Positions 33,701-48,700 of a stretch of DNA of 64,000 bases are shown piece after piece; position 1 is the first letter of the stretch, and each line of letters begins with the position of its first letter. Location: positions 13,014,911 to 13,078,910 of the forward strand of contig JAKTNV010000003.1 in the NCBI GenBank assembly GCA_022747635.1, read 5' to 3'. The DNA comes from Hetaerina americana. Its lineage: Eukaryota; Arthropoda; Insecta; Odonata; Calopterygidae. The position numbers and the translations under genes were made by a program. Below the pieces are notes generated by a model, which did no database searches, was not told the origin of the DNA, and saw only the letters and a list, made by a program, of their open reading frames with translations.

Positions 33701-36700
33701 CCTTCACCGAGTGGGAGTGATAGCACACTCCACTACGGCATGCATTCATTGCCCTCCTGCATAAAGAATTACATGCCAATCTAAACTTAGTTTTAAATCT
33801 CCTATTTTTTACATTTCTAAAAATATTTCTTTTTTTATGTAAATTGAGAATTAAATAATTACAAAGAAAAAATAATTTTTCCTTTTTTTATTGCAAATGG
33901 AACAATAATTAAACATGCACCTACTCCATACAATAAAAAAAGAGTTACCTTAAAACACGTTCTCAATGCAATGGTGGTGGTTGGGCAGACTTCAGGAATA
34001 AACTCGGATATTATCTGTTTAGAAATTTTGAAAGTATACATGAGGTTAGTATATGAGTCTCCACTTGCGAGGAAATGGAAAGTGACTGCAAGCCTGTTGG
34101 TAGCAGAGACTACCACCTGAAAATTCGTCTCCTTTTTTGAAATACGTGGTCAGGCCATTGCCAAAAGACATTCAAAATTGACTGGACTCATACGAACAAA
34201 ATTTCTTAATCCCACTTCATCCTCCAATCTAAGAGTGTCAAGAAGATTATGCCCATGCTTATTCCGATCCTTGAATAAACCGCGTATCCACCAATGGCTT
34301 CTTGTTAGCCTTTTTTTTCTCCGTAGAGTGATGTACACAGTGCTACTGCAATCCATGAAAGCGCGACCTCGTTTGGTATGGCTCAGGTTCAAACTAGATG
34401 CGTACACGATTTCCAGGGCGACAATGTTGCGAGGCAAACGGTCTGCGACATGACTCCGAGCATCTGCGACAAAGGGTCCGAACAAAGAATCCCAATGCAT
34501 GCTAGCCTTTGCTGAACCTAGATACACGACAAGGGAAGTCAATTGCCACTGCTCAAATCCACTCTGATGCTGCTTCCATCATTAATAAATTTAGTAAGTT
34601 GACGTTGACCCCACCTATGTGAGAGGAAAAAATTATACGTCGTTACAATGTTATTACCCTTTGAATTGATGTTTGCAAAACTAGTGCATCTTAATGGGAA
34701 TACACATTAGATTGTCTGTGCTGATACGTATGTAAATTCTATTTTTACTGTACAATTTATATTGATATCAGGGAATCCATATTTTATAACAAAAGTTAGC
34801 TCTTCAAAGCCAATCACCCTGCCAATAAAGGTCATTTAAGAAATGTTTTGAAAATTCTAATGTTGTATTAGGTGAGCATAATCATGCCATTAAGATGGAA
34901 GAAGTGAGCAAGGAAGTAGAGGTATAAGGGAAGGAGGCGGATAGTGAGAGGGCCTAGCTCAGAATTAGTGTGCTTCTATTTCAAGTTAATGTGATTGTGG
35001 CATTCCAAACTCTTTGCACTGTACAACATAGTGAAACTTCTTTTACAAAAATACAACGAAGAAAGGTAACCCTCTGTCGGGTATTTCTTTTAACATAGCT
35101 TTTAGTCTTAACTTTTGAATTCTCCTGCATGTTAGAGTTTATTTTTTTCACTCAAGGATTATATGTTAAGCCATCTATTTCAGCATCCTTGTGTCCCATA
35201 ATTGTTCAAATCAAAATATCAATTGTGTGTTTTGTTAAAATCAAAAGAATTTCTTGCATGAAACTCTTTTTATGTGTATTGAACCTGTAAAAAGGTAAAT
35301 TGAGTAGCTTCAGGCGTGATGTGGTGGAAGTCGAACATAATGAATAACTGATTGAAGCACTTTTCCACTTGATAACAACTATCAAGTAGAAAAGTGCTTC
35401 AATCAGTTATTCATTACTGTAAAAAGGTATTTCATCTTTTCTATGGTATCTTAAAATGTGTCTGCACTACCAGTGGAATGTTTTGAGCATGTTAAATGCA
35501 ACTATTTGCTTCTGTATGACTAACCTAAAGTCTAACAAAACTTTGGAACATATTTGGTGATGCTAGTATTAGATTCTCCTTATCTTTGTAGAATATTCAA
35601 TTACTACATGCGGACTATGAAATTAACAAACAAAAACGACCATTTGCAAGGCAGATTCTATCTCACAAAAGATGTGCTATCTTTTATGAGAATTGGAGAA
35701 AAAAGTGCAATGCCTTTGTTATGCTCACATTGAATTTGTTTAGTGTGAAATATATTTCGTGCATTGTATTTTGGTTAATTATTCTCAAAATGATGATATA
35801 TTTGCGGGGAATGGAATCAGAGGGACCAGAATCACATTTTAATTATATTTCTCATAATCCAAAATAAGTATAATAGTAATTCCCATGCATTTGTTCATAG
35901 AGACCTAATAGCTTTAAGCTCACTCTTTCAAATTAAGCAGGGTTGAAATCAGGTTTTGCTGTGCCTAGCAATTTTTTTCAAAGGTTATTTAGAATTATCA
36001 AATCGTTGAAATAACTAAAAGTTGAAATTGCTTCCTCAAATCTGTATTAACATTATTGAGTATAGTTTAGTTGGTTGATGTTCATTTTTGTTACCTGTTT
36101 CAGTCAACTAGACATCTCTTTGTGCCTGCTGAACGTAAAATACCCAAAGTTCGGATTGAGACACGACAAGCAGATGTGCTTTCTTCCCAGCGAATCATTG
36201 TAGCAATTGACTCATGGCCACGGCATTCACGTTATCCTTTGGTATGTTTTCACCTTAGTTTAAAAACTTAAGTGGTAATGGTTATTTACAAGTATTAAAT
36301 CTTACTGGTTAAAATTTTTAAAGTAGTCTCAGTGGTTGCATGAAATTATGCTCTGTGGAATCTGTTTTAAATGTAATTAGTTGCACCTACTTCCAGGGTC
36401 ACTTTGTTAGAGCTCTCGGTCCTATAGGAGATCGTGAAACAGAAAATGAGGTGCTTCTGTTGGAGCATGACGTGCCTCATAGTGCCTTCTCTGAGGCAGT
36501 CCTTTCTGATCTTCCCAAGCTGCCATGGATTATTACACCTGAGGTATTTATTCAGTAATCTACATGTATCTCTGTGCTATTATTAAGTCATACGCTGAAG
36601 GAATTCTCCTCCAGTTAAATTGCAGTGGATGATCTGCATTACACCCTAGCAATGGATAGTTAGAATTGGCAACAGATGGCCTGAATGGTCAAACACCCTG

Positions 36701-39700
36701 GTATCCTTGCAGAACTTATTCTCCCCTCAACTTTGTCTCTCCTCTTGCCCAAGAAGTTTGTAGGTCTTGATCTGAAATTTCTTTTAACCCTTTGACACAG
36801 GACACCTATGCCCGAAAAGTTTGGATAATCATTAATATAGTTTTGCATGTGTTCTCACTACTTAAAATTTTAATTTAGCCATAACAATGTGCATATTATA
36901 ATTTTATGTACATATTTATATATTTGTCTTACATTTTTTGTTTGTGCTCAACTATAAGACCCTGCCATATCATTTATTCAGTTTTCCAATCATTGATTAC
37001 TGTTTCTCATGTGTCAGCCTGTTAAATATTATGTTTGCAAATTTTTATGTTTTCAAAGACTATTGCCCGTACATTTTCTCGTAGCATAATGCCTGCTAAT
37101 TTCACTCATAAATAATATCAGCTTCGTGAGTTTTATCTGATCATTTTCAATGTTGAAATCACTAACTCGTTTTCTTGTCACCTTGTTGGTTTATTAATTC
37201 ATCTGTGTATTAATTCTATTTAATTTACTTCTTTCGATTTTTTATGCATTCCTCTACATTAACCGAAGATTCTATTTATTATTTCACGAGCATGTAATGT
37301 TAGCCTTGCATATGAAATATTTGTTAGAGGGTGTATATCTTGGGAACCAGAATGTCTCTTTTGGTAATTATAAGTATGGTAGTGAAAGGGAGCTGGCAGA
37401 ATAAATTAAAAGAAGGCAGGATAAGTGGATGGATGAGATAATGAGGAGCAATGGGAAGCTTATAGCTGTAAGAGACGGAAGTCAGAAAATGAGGCGAAGG
37501 GATAAAAAGGTCATTTAAAATGGAATCAATGGAGGTCAAAAGTATGCAAAGCTAAGGAATGAGACATTTGTGTGTTATTGGGTTAAAGGATAATTTGTTT
37601 CATGCTAGTCAGGGCTTAGGAGCTCTGCAATATTTAGAGTTCATTGAAAACCTACCCTATTCCAGTATTGTTAAGCCAGAAAATTCTATCTTTAGAATAT
37701 TTTTTTACATTTTTGGCATTGATGTCAATCATGCCCATGTCATTTGACAATAGCTGAAGTCATATTCAAATGTAAAATCACTGAGAGTAATATTTTTCCT
37801 GAATGGAAAGAGCCATTGGTTAAGGATTGACTCGAGAGCATTCTATTAGGAGACATGGCCATCATATTTACTCAAGGAAGAGTTCCTCAGAGCTGTAGTT
37901 TCTAGGATCTCAAGACCCAAGAAAATTATCTAATTTACATTAAACTAAGAAAGGTTGCAAGTAGTGTAAGTGTGTAGACATAAAAATGGAACAAAGATTA
38001 TTTGGATCACCTTTAAATTAATTTTTGCCTCGGTAATGCAAGGAATTTATGCATACCATGAAGTATGACTTGTATAAATGCATGTAGCCTCTCTATTTTG
38101 ATCATATGCTTATATTGTTTAATGATGGACTATTAACTTAAAGTTATGAATTGCAGTATGCACTAAATTATTTTTTTTACTAAATATTCTCGGGATGCAT
38201 AAATTGTTTTTATGAAAGCTGAGAATGTTTCCCATTGATGTAGAATAGGATGCATTTATTTATTATTTTTAGATCTTTGATATGATGTAATTATCCCAAA
38301 AATAGATCACATCTTTGTAATTTTCTATGATTTCCAGTACAGTTCCTATTTTAAGATGCATGCAGTCAGCCTTATAAACTTTTATGTAGAGAATGGTGGT
38401 CTATGCTACTGTCAGAGATGTATGGCATTATATTTTGACTGCATTTGAAAAAATCTTAGTCCTCTTGACATTCAAATCTGTTAAATGTACAGGAAACACC
38501 TGATGGCAATGGTAAGATCTCTATCAATAGTAAACTAGAGTGATTGTGGCATCTTTAATCTATGTAAAAATATTCTTTATAGTTTTGAAGAATAAAAATA
38601 TGTAATTATTTGTTGAATTGTACTTTGTTTGTTTGTATATTATACTGCGGCAGATTTGTTGCAAATTAATGTATTTGTCTGTGATGAGTTTTATGAAAAG
38701 TCCTAACTATTTCAATGTCTGCTTTAGTTGAGAGTTTAATCAATGTGCTAATCCTTGGCATTATTTATGGTTGCAGGATGAAGCTGTCAGAACAGATCTC
38801 AGACATTTGGATGTATGCAGTGTTGATCCCCCAGGTTGTACTGACATAGATGACGCTCTTCATTGCCGTGTCATTGACAAATGTGATGACCAAGGTGGCC
38901 AACTTCTGGAAGTGGGTGTGCACATTGCAGATGTATCTCATTTCATTCGACCGGGAACTGCAATTGACCGAGAAGCTGCACTGCGTGCCACTACTGTGTA
39001 CTTGGTCGATAATCGTATTGATATGGTTCCAGGTAGGTCATGGTATTCATGTTATTGTTTATACGACTGATTGTGCAATACAGAGGCAATGGGATATCAA
39101 AATTTAACCTTTAGTCTATCTTGGCATTCCATTTTAATTCTCTTATTACAATAATAATATTTATTCATCCTGTCAGCATTTACATGAAGAATAAGAAAAT
39201 TTTAAAAATAAAAATGCATTGTGATATACAGGATGTGGCGGTCATATCCGGACAAATTTCAATTTGTATTTCCCGCCATTTTGGACTTCCACTGTAGGCC
39301 ACAATCGGCATTCTTGAAAGCTATAGACATCTAATAAACATTCATAACCTCAAAATGGCCAAGATGTTACTTACAAATGCGGAGTACAATCAGAGTCAGT
39401 ATTATCGTAAGTGTTCGCACTGGGCATTCACCCAGTGAAATAGTTCAATTCTTCTGGTATCCCAGATCAACTGTTTACGATATTGTGGCTAAGTATAATG
39501 CTTTGGAGAAGTCTGGGGAAGGTGTTGCTTACCCGGTGAGAACACCTCATTCGGGGCAATGCTCAGGCACTGATTACAAAGTACTTTGGCAAATTTTTGC
39601 AAATTTCAAAAAATGTCGTGAAACCGTGTATGTTAACTGTGGCCTCGGGGTGACAATGTCTTTTAACAGGACGGTGCACGGACTCATATGAGTCATTTAG

Positions 39701-42700
39701 TCTGAAACTGGCTCTCAGATAACATTGACATGTTCTGGTCAAAGGAGTTCTTGACCCTGAATAGTGTGGACTTGAACCCCCTCAACGACTATGTTTGTAG
39801 CATAGTTGAATGAGTTATCAATAAGACGAGGCACCCTAATGTCGAATCTCTAAATGCTGCTATTGTGGCAGCATTGTAGAATATCAACAGCGCTGTTTCA
39901 AAGTGTGCATGTGATCGATTCAGGACAAGATTGAAGGCAGTCATTGCAGCTGAAGAGGGTTACATTGAGTAATGTTACTCTTGATAGATACCTCTACTTA
40001 TATATAAAAGGATTTTCATTTTCATTTGTTTTTTTATACATTTGCTTCCAAACAAAAGTTTCATTTGTCCAGATTTAACTGCCGTACCCTGTTTATAAAA
40101 TGGCCACGGCAATGTAGTATCAGATTCCCTAATAGAGAGAGATGTAATTTTTCCAGTAGGAATTTGTGCAACTTGAGTTATAGGGTTTTGATACTTCTAG
40201 CATTTTAACAGCCTTAAGAAGTTCATTAAAAGTCTCGGACCCATCTATTTTGATCCATAAGCAATCTTTTTCAGATTAATTGGAAAGAATGCAAATCATT
40301 TTACATTCATATTGAGTAAATATGGTCAGTATAATTTCTAAGGAATGAGTAATTGTTTTTCTAAATCAGTACTATTGTGCACATAACGAATATTCATGGT
40401 AAGGGCAGAAGCTAGAGAGATTCAAATTAGATCTAAAAGGATGAGTGAGAAGATTTTCTTGCAATAATTTTGACAGCTCTTTTCTGTGGTTTGAAAATTC
40501 TTACAGCATTTGTAGAGAAAAAGGGCTGCCATAAGTGAGTTTTATATAAAATCCACTACAGTAAATATTATTTTGCACATCTTTATTTACAGTTTGCTTT
40601 AAACAGTAAACATAAAGCAAAATTTACTCTAATGATTAAATGAAGAACGTATCTCTCCCAGTTGAAATTCATATATCAAAATAAACCTTGGAATTTTTTA
40701 TGCCAAACCCCTTCAATAGACTGTTTGCCATAGCCAACATAATGTGCATTTTTTAAATTAAGGTAAAAAATATATCGTGTGATTTTTCTGCACTTATGTC
40801 AATACATTTAGCTGCATACCAAAATGCTATTTTGTGGAAAGCTTGTTCACTTCTATATACCCAATCGTTTTAGGATTAACCAGATAACAGTGTTTTAGTG
40901 TCATCAGTATAAAGAGTTGCTTGGGTGTATTAGTATCATCAGTGTAAAAAATTACTTGAAGACCATTGACTGCTAAGATAATGAAGCAGGTCATTTGAAT
41001 ATACATGGAACAATACTGGTCCTAAAATGGACTCCTGTGATACCACCAGATTCACATTGTTACAATCATTTAGCACGGTAGTTTATTTTGTAGTATTGCA
41101 ACTTTTTAACTTTATTGAATAAGTATGATTCAATCCTGTGAAGTGCTGATCCTCTTATGCCTATATTATTATCTTAATATTTTATGATTAACATAATAAA
41201 AGCTTCGGAGAAATTCAGGAGCTGTCTCTATCCCATGATCAAGTGATTTTGTTAAATAATATTCAGCATGTACATGACAGATTTAGAAGATTTGTTGGCT
41301 AAATCATGTTGATCCACAGTTGGTATATTGTTGCCTTCAAGAAAGTTAATCAAGCAATTGTGAAAAATGTTTTCAAAAAACTTTACAAGTTGTCGTCTTA
41401 GGCTGATTGGTCCATGGTTGTTCACCTTACCTTCTCTTATAAATAGGCACAACTGGAACTCTTAAGAGATGAGGGACTTACTCCTAATCTATAAGGTTTA
41501 TTAATTAGATGTCATGGTGAATCTTTGATGAGATCATGTGAAAGGAGAATAAAGTTGCCTGCGATATCTATAGGATCAGGTTCATCTAATTAATTGTGAC
41601 ATCAGCTCATTCTCCTATCATGGATCAAGGAATGTAGAATTTTCTCTGTAACTGGGGAGGGTTACTTTGATGTTGCTTATTCCCTATTTCTTGGGATTAA
41701 GTGAAAATGATCCATAAAATGCTAAGCAGTAGTTTTTGGGTCTTTGGGGAGAGCTCCTGTATCATCATGAAGGATCACAGAATTTTGTTTTTTGCCTATG
41801 GGATTCTTTGGTAATTTTCCAATATCCCATGATTCCGTCAGCAGAATTGAGGGTTCCAGACTCTACTCTGATATCACTATATATTCAACCTCTTTTTCAA
41901 CGTAGTGTTTGGTAGTCAAATTATTAGATCGCAGTTTGCTTGTTCTTAATAAGTATGACAACTCCTCTGTTTTATAATATAGATCTGTCAAAAAAGCCAG
42001 CTACAGAATAACCATAAATTGTTAAATTTGATAACTAATCAGTTGTTAACCAATGCTCACAAATTCAAACAGCATCCAGTTTATGGGTCAGAGTCATTAC
42101 TTCTAGATCTTATATCGTATTTGTGAGTCACTGAGTATTTAAGTGTAACACCTTAAGAACCATGGAAAAGGTCTCCTTCTTCTCAGGTCTTCCACCAGGT
42201 CAGTTCCTCCATCGATAATGCCAGTGGTTCGGAAAACAAATCGTTTTCCATCCTCAGGGCTAATGATGCTGAGACTGAGTAATGGCCAGTTTACATACAG
42301 ATGGCAATGCCCTCGGGTGCTCTCTAATTGGTCGGTGGCTTCCCGCCTTTTTCTTTTGGTCTTGTTCTTCCTAAGTGCTGGTTTCCACATGTTTTTGAGG
42401 TAGTAACCCGTGTCTCGATTGAAAATGTTTCAATCAAGCCAGATCTCAACTGATTCCTTGGTTAATCTTCGCCAAAACTTTTGCTCTCTGTATAAGATTT
42501 TTACCTTGTACCATAATATGGCGTGGTCTCATCAGATGGGGTTCCTGGGCCACCGCAGATTTTTCAGGTTGGCAGAGCTTGTAGGGTCTGCAATATTCCT
42601 TGATCCTGCTTGTGATCGTTCTTCTGGTTCCCGGACAACTTCGGATGAATTTTCTCAGAGGTTAATCCATCCAAAACGAAGCATTTTATGACTGCACAAG

Positions 42701-45700
42701 TTTTTCCATTTTGACGGAAAACACGGAAGATGTCTTCTGCAACTATATGCGTAAACAAACTACTTGAGATAACCAGTTGAAACTTGTCTTACGAACTAAT
42801 GACTTGTGCACCCAGGAAGGAATGATAAATTTTTGCTGATTGGAATGCTATATCTGTGTCAGGCCGAGAACTTTTCACCTTACCCTCGTACCTCAAGATA
42901 TTCATCTTGGTGTTGTTTTGTATTATAAAAGCAATAGTTGATAAAATATTAAAAGTGAATTTAGTAATAGTTCACATTTGTCACTATTTATTCTATGATA
43001 ATCCTTATGGAATATTGACATGTCCCTTTGTTATACTTTTAAGTGTAAATTATCTCATTGATATTTTATTTTCTCTTAAAAATTCACTTTCATGGCGCAA
43101 ATATTTTCCATCGTTTTAATGAATCTAATGTTCAATTTAATTACAGAATTGCTGAGTTCAAACTTGTGTTCCCTAAGGGGAGGGGAAGAACGGTTTGCAT
43201 TCTCATGTATTTGGGAAATGACAGAAGATGCGAATATTGTTAATACAAGATTCTGCAAATCCATCATTCGGTATGTTATCTATTATCTTATAGTATACAT
43301 TTATCGCACATGTTTCAGGTAATATTTTGTTCAATTCTGGTCTTTACAGAACCAATAACATTGCATTGTAGGAGTCAATTTTGTTTTGGTGTTCCTGACT
43401 TTTTGTGATTAGAAGTAGTTTAATACTGATTATTCAGTTTTCAACTAGATGAACATAAATATTGCCCTATACATACTAGCATTATAATTAAGATTTTTAT
43501 GTAAATTCAAGTTAAGACTTAAGGGTGTGAGTGTATGTTTGTATTTTAGAGAGTTCATAATTTGTATTTTCAAGCATATCAGCTCCAGTATTACTGTTTT
43601 TCTTAAACATGAAATTGAAGTTAAGTCAGAAAGCTTAAGTAAGCATCCAATCAATTGAGTAATTGAGGTAAATTTTGTTAATGCTCATTTAGCCTTTCTT
43701 TTTCTCTTGAAATTCTAATATCCTGCCTTGGTATACAATTCAATACTATTTATCCCTCATCAATGTATATTTTGGAGCAAGGGCGATTCTATTATCCAGC
43801 AACAAATGCGTTCTCTTCATGGATTTGAAATAAAATAATGCAAAATTCAATTAACATATTTCTCTACCCATAAGATGTATTATGATTTTTCAGGTTAGAA
43901 TTTACGAAAAATTCTTTCATCTGACCAAAAAGTATTTTAATGCTAATACTTAATACGAATAAATTAGAATCGTTACATTAAAAAAATAGAAACTATAAAC
44001 TTATATTCATTGTAAAATCACAAAAATTTGTCATCACTGCTGCAAAAATCATTTTCACTGCATCAAAAATCAGTTATTTTCACTGCATCAAAAATCAGTT
44101 ATTTTCACTGTTAAAATCTATAACCTTTCTTTCACATTAAGTTGGCAGTTTTTGTGCTGTTGTAGTTATGATACAAATGGCAGATCAGTGCTCTTCATGA
44201 GTCCTTCGTACCATAACATTGTCCCAGAAAAATCAGCAATAGGTTTATCTATCACTAATTTTCTTACTTCAATTATAATCTTTTTGTTGAAATAATAATA
44301 CAGTTCTTCCTGTGTTTTATCCAGTTCTTAATTTGTTCCTCAAGCTTTGGCCAATTAGGACCACATTCATTTAAGGTTTATTCTACTCCTATCTGCATTC
44401 ACTAATCAATGTTCTGCTTCCTCTATTTTATTATTATGTCCTGATTTACCAAATAAACCATTTTTCCCTCTTTACAGGTCACGATATGCTTTGACTTATG
44501 AGCAAGCACAGATTCGCATTGATGACCCCTCTTCCAATGATTCTGTTACTCTTTCCCTGCGATCTCTGAATAGGCTTGCTAAGTTACTGAAAAAAAGAAG
44601 AATAGAGAAAGGGTAAGGTTATGCTAAAAGAATGAGACTCATACTGAAAATAAAAATTGCTATAATTTTTGACACTATTGTGGTAGTTTGGATGTTCATA
44701 AAATTCGTCATTTTGCATGCATTAAGTCAAAGCTCTTTGTACTATTCTATCTCTGAAATATGTTAAATCTCTCTAGAATTTCCTTGAAGTAAGGATGGCC
44801 AAAAAAATTAGATCCAGGGTACTCAGAAAAAAATATGGTATCCACCTATAATATATGTAAAGCAGGCTGTATAAATAAACAGCTTTCTTCGTAAAAAAGA
44901 AAACTTAATGATATTGTCACTGTATTTCATTAGACCATTGTGATTAACTTCAACTGAATCCCATCATTGATCTCATAAGTTTGGCCATGTGCTCTGTAGG
45001 GGGTGATGGATATGTAAAAATAATACAATTCATTTTAATTATGAGCCCTTTTGTGTCCATCATAATTTTAATTTTCAATATTTTCATTTGGAGAATGTGT
45101 TTCAAAATGTGGACATTAAAAAAAGTTGTATGAAAATTTTACCTGTATACTTTATAAACCTGTTCACTATGCTTAGCTTCTTTACCTGAAATCGCCATTG
45201 AAAAAGAAGGGGTGCTCAGTTTCCTCAGTTATCTCAGAAGGCATTCGGGAAGATCCTCATGATCCCTCCCCTTTTGCTTCATTGGCCAGGAGGACTAAGT
45301 GTATGGTCATGCAGGAGTGAAGGGGTAGGTGGGATATATACCCTATCCTAGGCCATCGAGTAATAGCTTCCTCTCTTCTCATAGAGATTTGACATGTTTT
45401 CATACATTCCCATCCCAATGTTTTCTTAAAAATAATTTTTTCTCATCTCTGTGATTTGATTTATCCAAGGTATGAGATTTCAAGGTTTTGGTAATTTTTT
45501 TTTGTACATCCCTTGGAACATCCACAGTTCTTTAATAGATAGTTGTACCAGTTGTCATATTTTATGTTAAGTGTTAGTGCTAGCCGAGAGAGCAATAGGA
45601 TGAGTGATAAAAATTAATATCAGTAATAAAAACTACTCTTATCATTCATTGATATTTTATTCCATGTTAATGTTAATTTTTTAGAATGATGAATGGCTTG

Positions 45701-48700
45701 TCCATGCTTCTACTAATGGTTAATTTTAAAGTGGACTTAACTTTGAGAATGATTTTACTGCATTGGCCATTTTTGTTTTTTTTTTAATTTAATGATGATG
45801 AGTTAATATTTTCTCAGAAAACGCAATATTTATCACAAAATTGTTTGTGTATGCATGTTGTGCGTGTGGTACACAAGTTTATATGGTAGCTATAAATATG
45901 TCCTTATCGAAGAATTAATTCTGATTTTAGTTTTGCATAAAACAAATGTTTCAGTTGCAAAGAATAAAATTGGGTTATAAGTTGTTTTCTTCTTCTTTTT
46001 CTTTTATTAAAATGGCAGTGCTTTGGTCCTGGCCTCACCAGAAGTAAGGTTTCATGTTGACAGTGAGACTCATGATCCAGTCGAGGTTGTGGTGAAGGCA
46101 CTGCGTGACACCAACTCAATGGTCGAGGAGTTCATGTTGCTGGCAAATATCTCAGTGGCCACTCACTTGTTGGAGCACTTTCCAGCCTGCGCACTTTTGA
46201 GACGTCATCCCCAACCACCAAAGGATAACTTTTTACCTCTCATAAAAGCAGCTCATAATAGGGTTTGCATTTTCTTTTTTTTCCAGTATTAACTTTGTAA
46301 AATTTGAGTTTTTCATCTCACATGTTTCAAAGAGAGTGACCTCTTTGTGTTTGTTGAAAATTTCAATTGCATCTTTAATTAGAGTTGAATAGGATTGTAG
46401 TTTAATGTATTTGTTATTGAAGATTTAGAGGAAGAACTAGTGATGGAGTCAGTTGTCTTGCTTCTTAAATTTGTGTTTTTCAATTATGCAGTGTTTTAAA
46501 TTGAAGAAAATCGTAACCATATTTAATGGATCAAAGATATAAGTACAACATATGTTTTGACATAAACCAGATGAAGCAGAAGGTAATGGTAACATGTGTG
46601 GTAGATGCCACAATGGTAACTTTAACGGAGACATCTGCTAATGTGCATTACAATGCAGAAATTTCAAAGTTGTAAAAATCATTTCTCTTGACCAGGACAC
46701 AAACCTGGATTCCTCCCTCCTGAATCCTGGAGATCCTAGAATTCCAAAGTCTAAGAGAGGATGCCTTAGTAGCTTAATTGACGTAAGCACATGGCTGGAA
46801 ATCAAGGGATCCAGGCTCAAGTCCAGTTCAAGGAGGATGATTTTTATATTTTGAAATTTTTGCATTTCATCAGTGATGTCCTTTGATTCAATTGTTGTAC
46901 CACTGCCCTGCATAATCTAAAGCTGACCTAACATTCCATATAACTGCCGGATGACTTTATTAGTCTTGGCTCTTAGTCATGTAAGTGCCGTTGGTTAACT
47001 CAAGGAATTGAATCTCACAGAGGCGTTTTTGTACAATATATAATATATTTAAGTAACTGTCTTAAATATATTATAATTTTTCAGGTGGTTGTTCCATTCA
47101 CTTTCTAGAATTCATCAATCTTGTTGGCCACGGTATATCAGTTCAAGTGTATGTGAATGTTTACTGACCTCAATGTAAGTAAGCAAGCTGCAAAAGGGAA
47201 TCGGGAGGAGGGGGTGTTAGGCCACAAATAATATAGTGAGTTTTAATTTTATAATTGACTTGTGGTACTGGTCATAAAATTTGACATCATGTGTTTCCTG
47301 TACCACAACAGGGCTTGGAAATAGACACAGACACCAATAAATCCCTTGCCCTGTCTCTGGATGAGGCTTCTGAAAAAGCAAAGGAGGAGCAAGGAAATCC
47401 TTATCTTGGAACAATGCTGAGAATTCTGGCCACCCGGTGCATGATGCAAGCTGTTTACTTCAGCAGTGGAATGCTGCAGATCGAGGACTTTGTTCACTAT
47501 GGATTGGCTGTCCCACTGTACACACACTTTACCTCTCCTATTCGAAGGTGAGTTCACCATTAGGCTTACCTACATCATTAAGATGAACATTTAATCCAAT
47601 TGTTATCTTTCTGCAAATTTTTTTACATTAAAGTAAGATGTGTGTGTGTGCATGCATGCATTGTGGGATCAATTGTGAGAAGTTTTCAATGAAGGTCATC
47701 CTGTTGGAAATATGATAGTGTTGAGACACGTGAATTATATGTTTTTATTATGAGTTGTTATTGGTGATGCCTCTAAAAAAAATGATAAGGCATTTCTTTG
47801 ACCCCCAAGAAAGTGATAATGAAGAAAACTTGTTGTATGTGTGAATGGATAAATGGATTGTCGTGAATAAATATTTTGAGTAGAAATATTTTCATTTGCA
47901 TGAATGGCTAAGTGATTTAAATAACTTAATCAATGGTAATGACACTGTACATTATGATAGATAGATATTTAGTGAAGGACATGAGGGCTGTGAAAGGTGC
48001 TGAATGTAGAATATTTGATGGTTTCAAAGGTTGATCCTTGTAGTAAATGGGAGGCAAGGAAATAAGATTAAAAGTGTGAAGCTGTTTGACAAAAGCAGAT
48101 AAGAATGCAGCGTGAATGCATGCATGAGGATAAGCTGAATTGGAATCTGGTGGAGTCTGGGAAATACATTGAATTATATGAAAAGCAAATGTGTTAGTGA
48201 TGATTGGGAGAATTTGGGAGGAATGATTTTGAATGTGCTGAAATTGCAATTGGAAAGTTGTAGTCAGGTTGGAAGGCAAAAATGATTCCAGGGAAGTTAT
48301 CATAAGTGAAAATGAGGTTTTAACTGTAGTTGAATTTATAGGAATGGAACAGTTGCCTGCATACATGGTATATCAAGCAAAATGCTGAAGTGTGGGTGAC
48401 ATTTCTGCTGACTCATTTGTGTGAATTGTTTGATTTATGCTAATAGAACATAGCTATTCCTAATAATTGGAAGAATGTAATTATTGTACCTTTCTGTAAA
48501 GTTAAGGTGAGTGAAATGGAATGTAAGGAATATTTAGCAGTTATTTGTTAAAGAGTACCAGAGAAAGTGTTTGGTGAAGAGTTGAATGGAAGGGCACAGG
48601 GCAAGGTAACATTGGACAAAATCTTGGGAGTGCATTGTTGTTTCATATGTAGTAGTGGATGTATGGTACTATTTCCTGCTTGAACTTCAGGAAATACTCG

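Noticed and set aside
42139..42390. 83-codon minus-strand frame as part of the mariner
   Set aside because: Text does not match mariner transposases, and the second terminal repeat was not found.
47926..48366. 146-codon minus-strand frame
   Set aside because: Antisense of a decayed LINE-C region; no domain.
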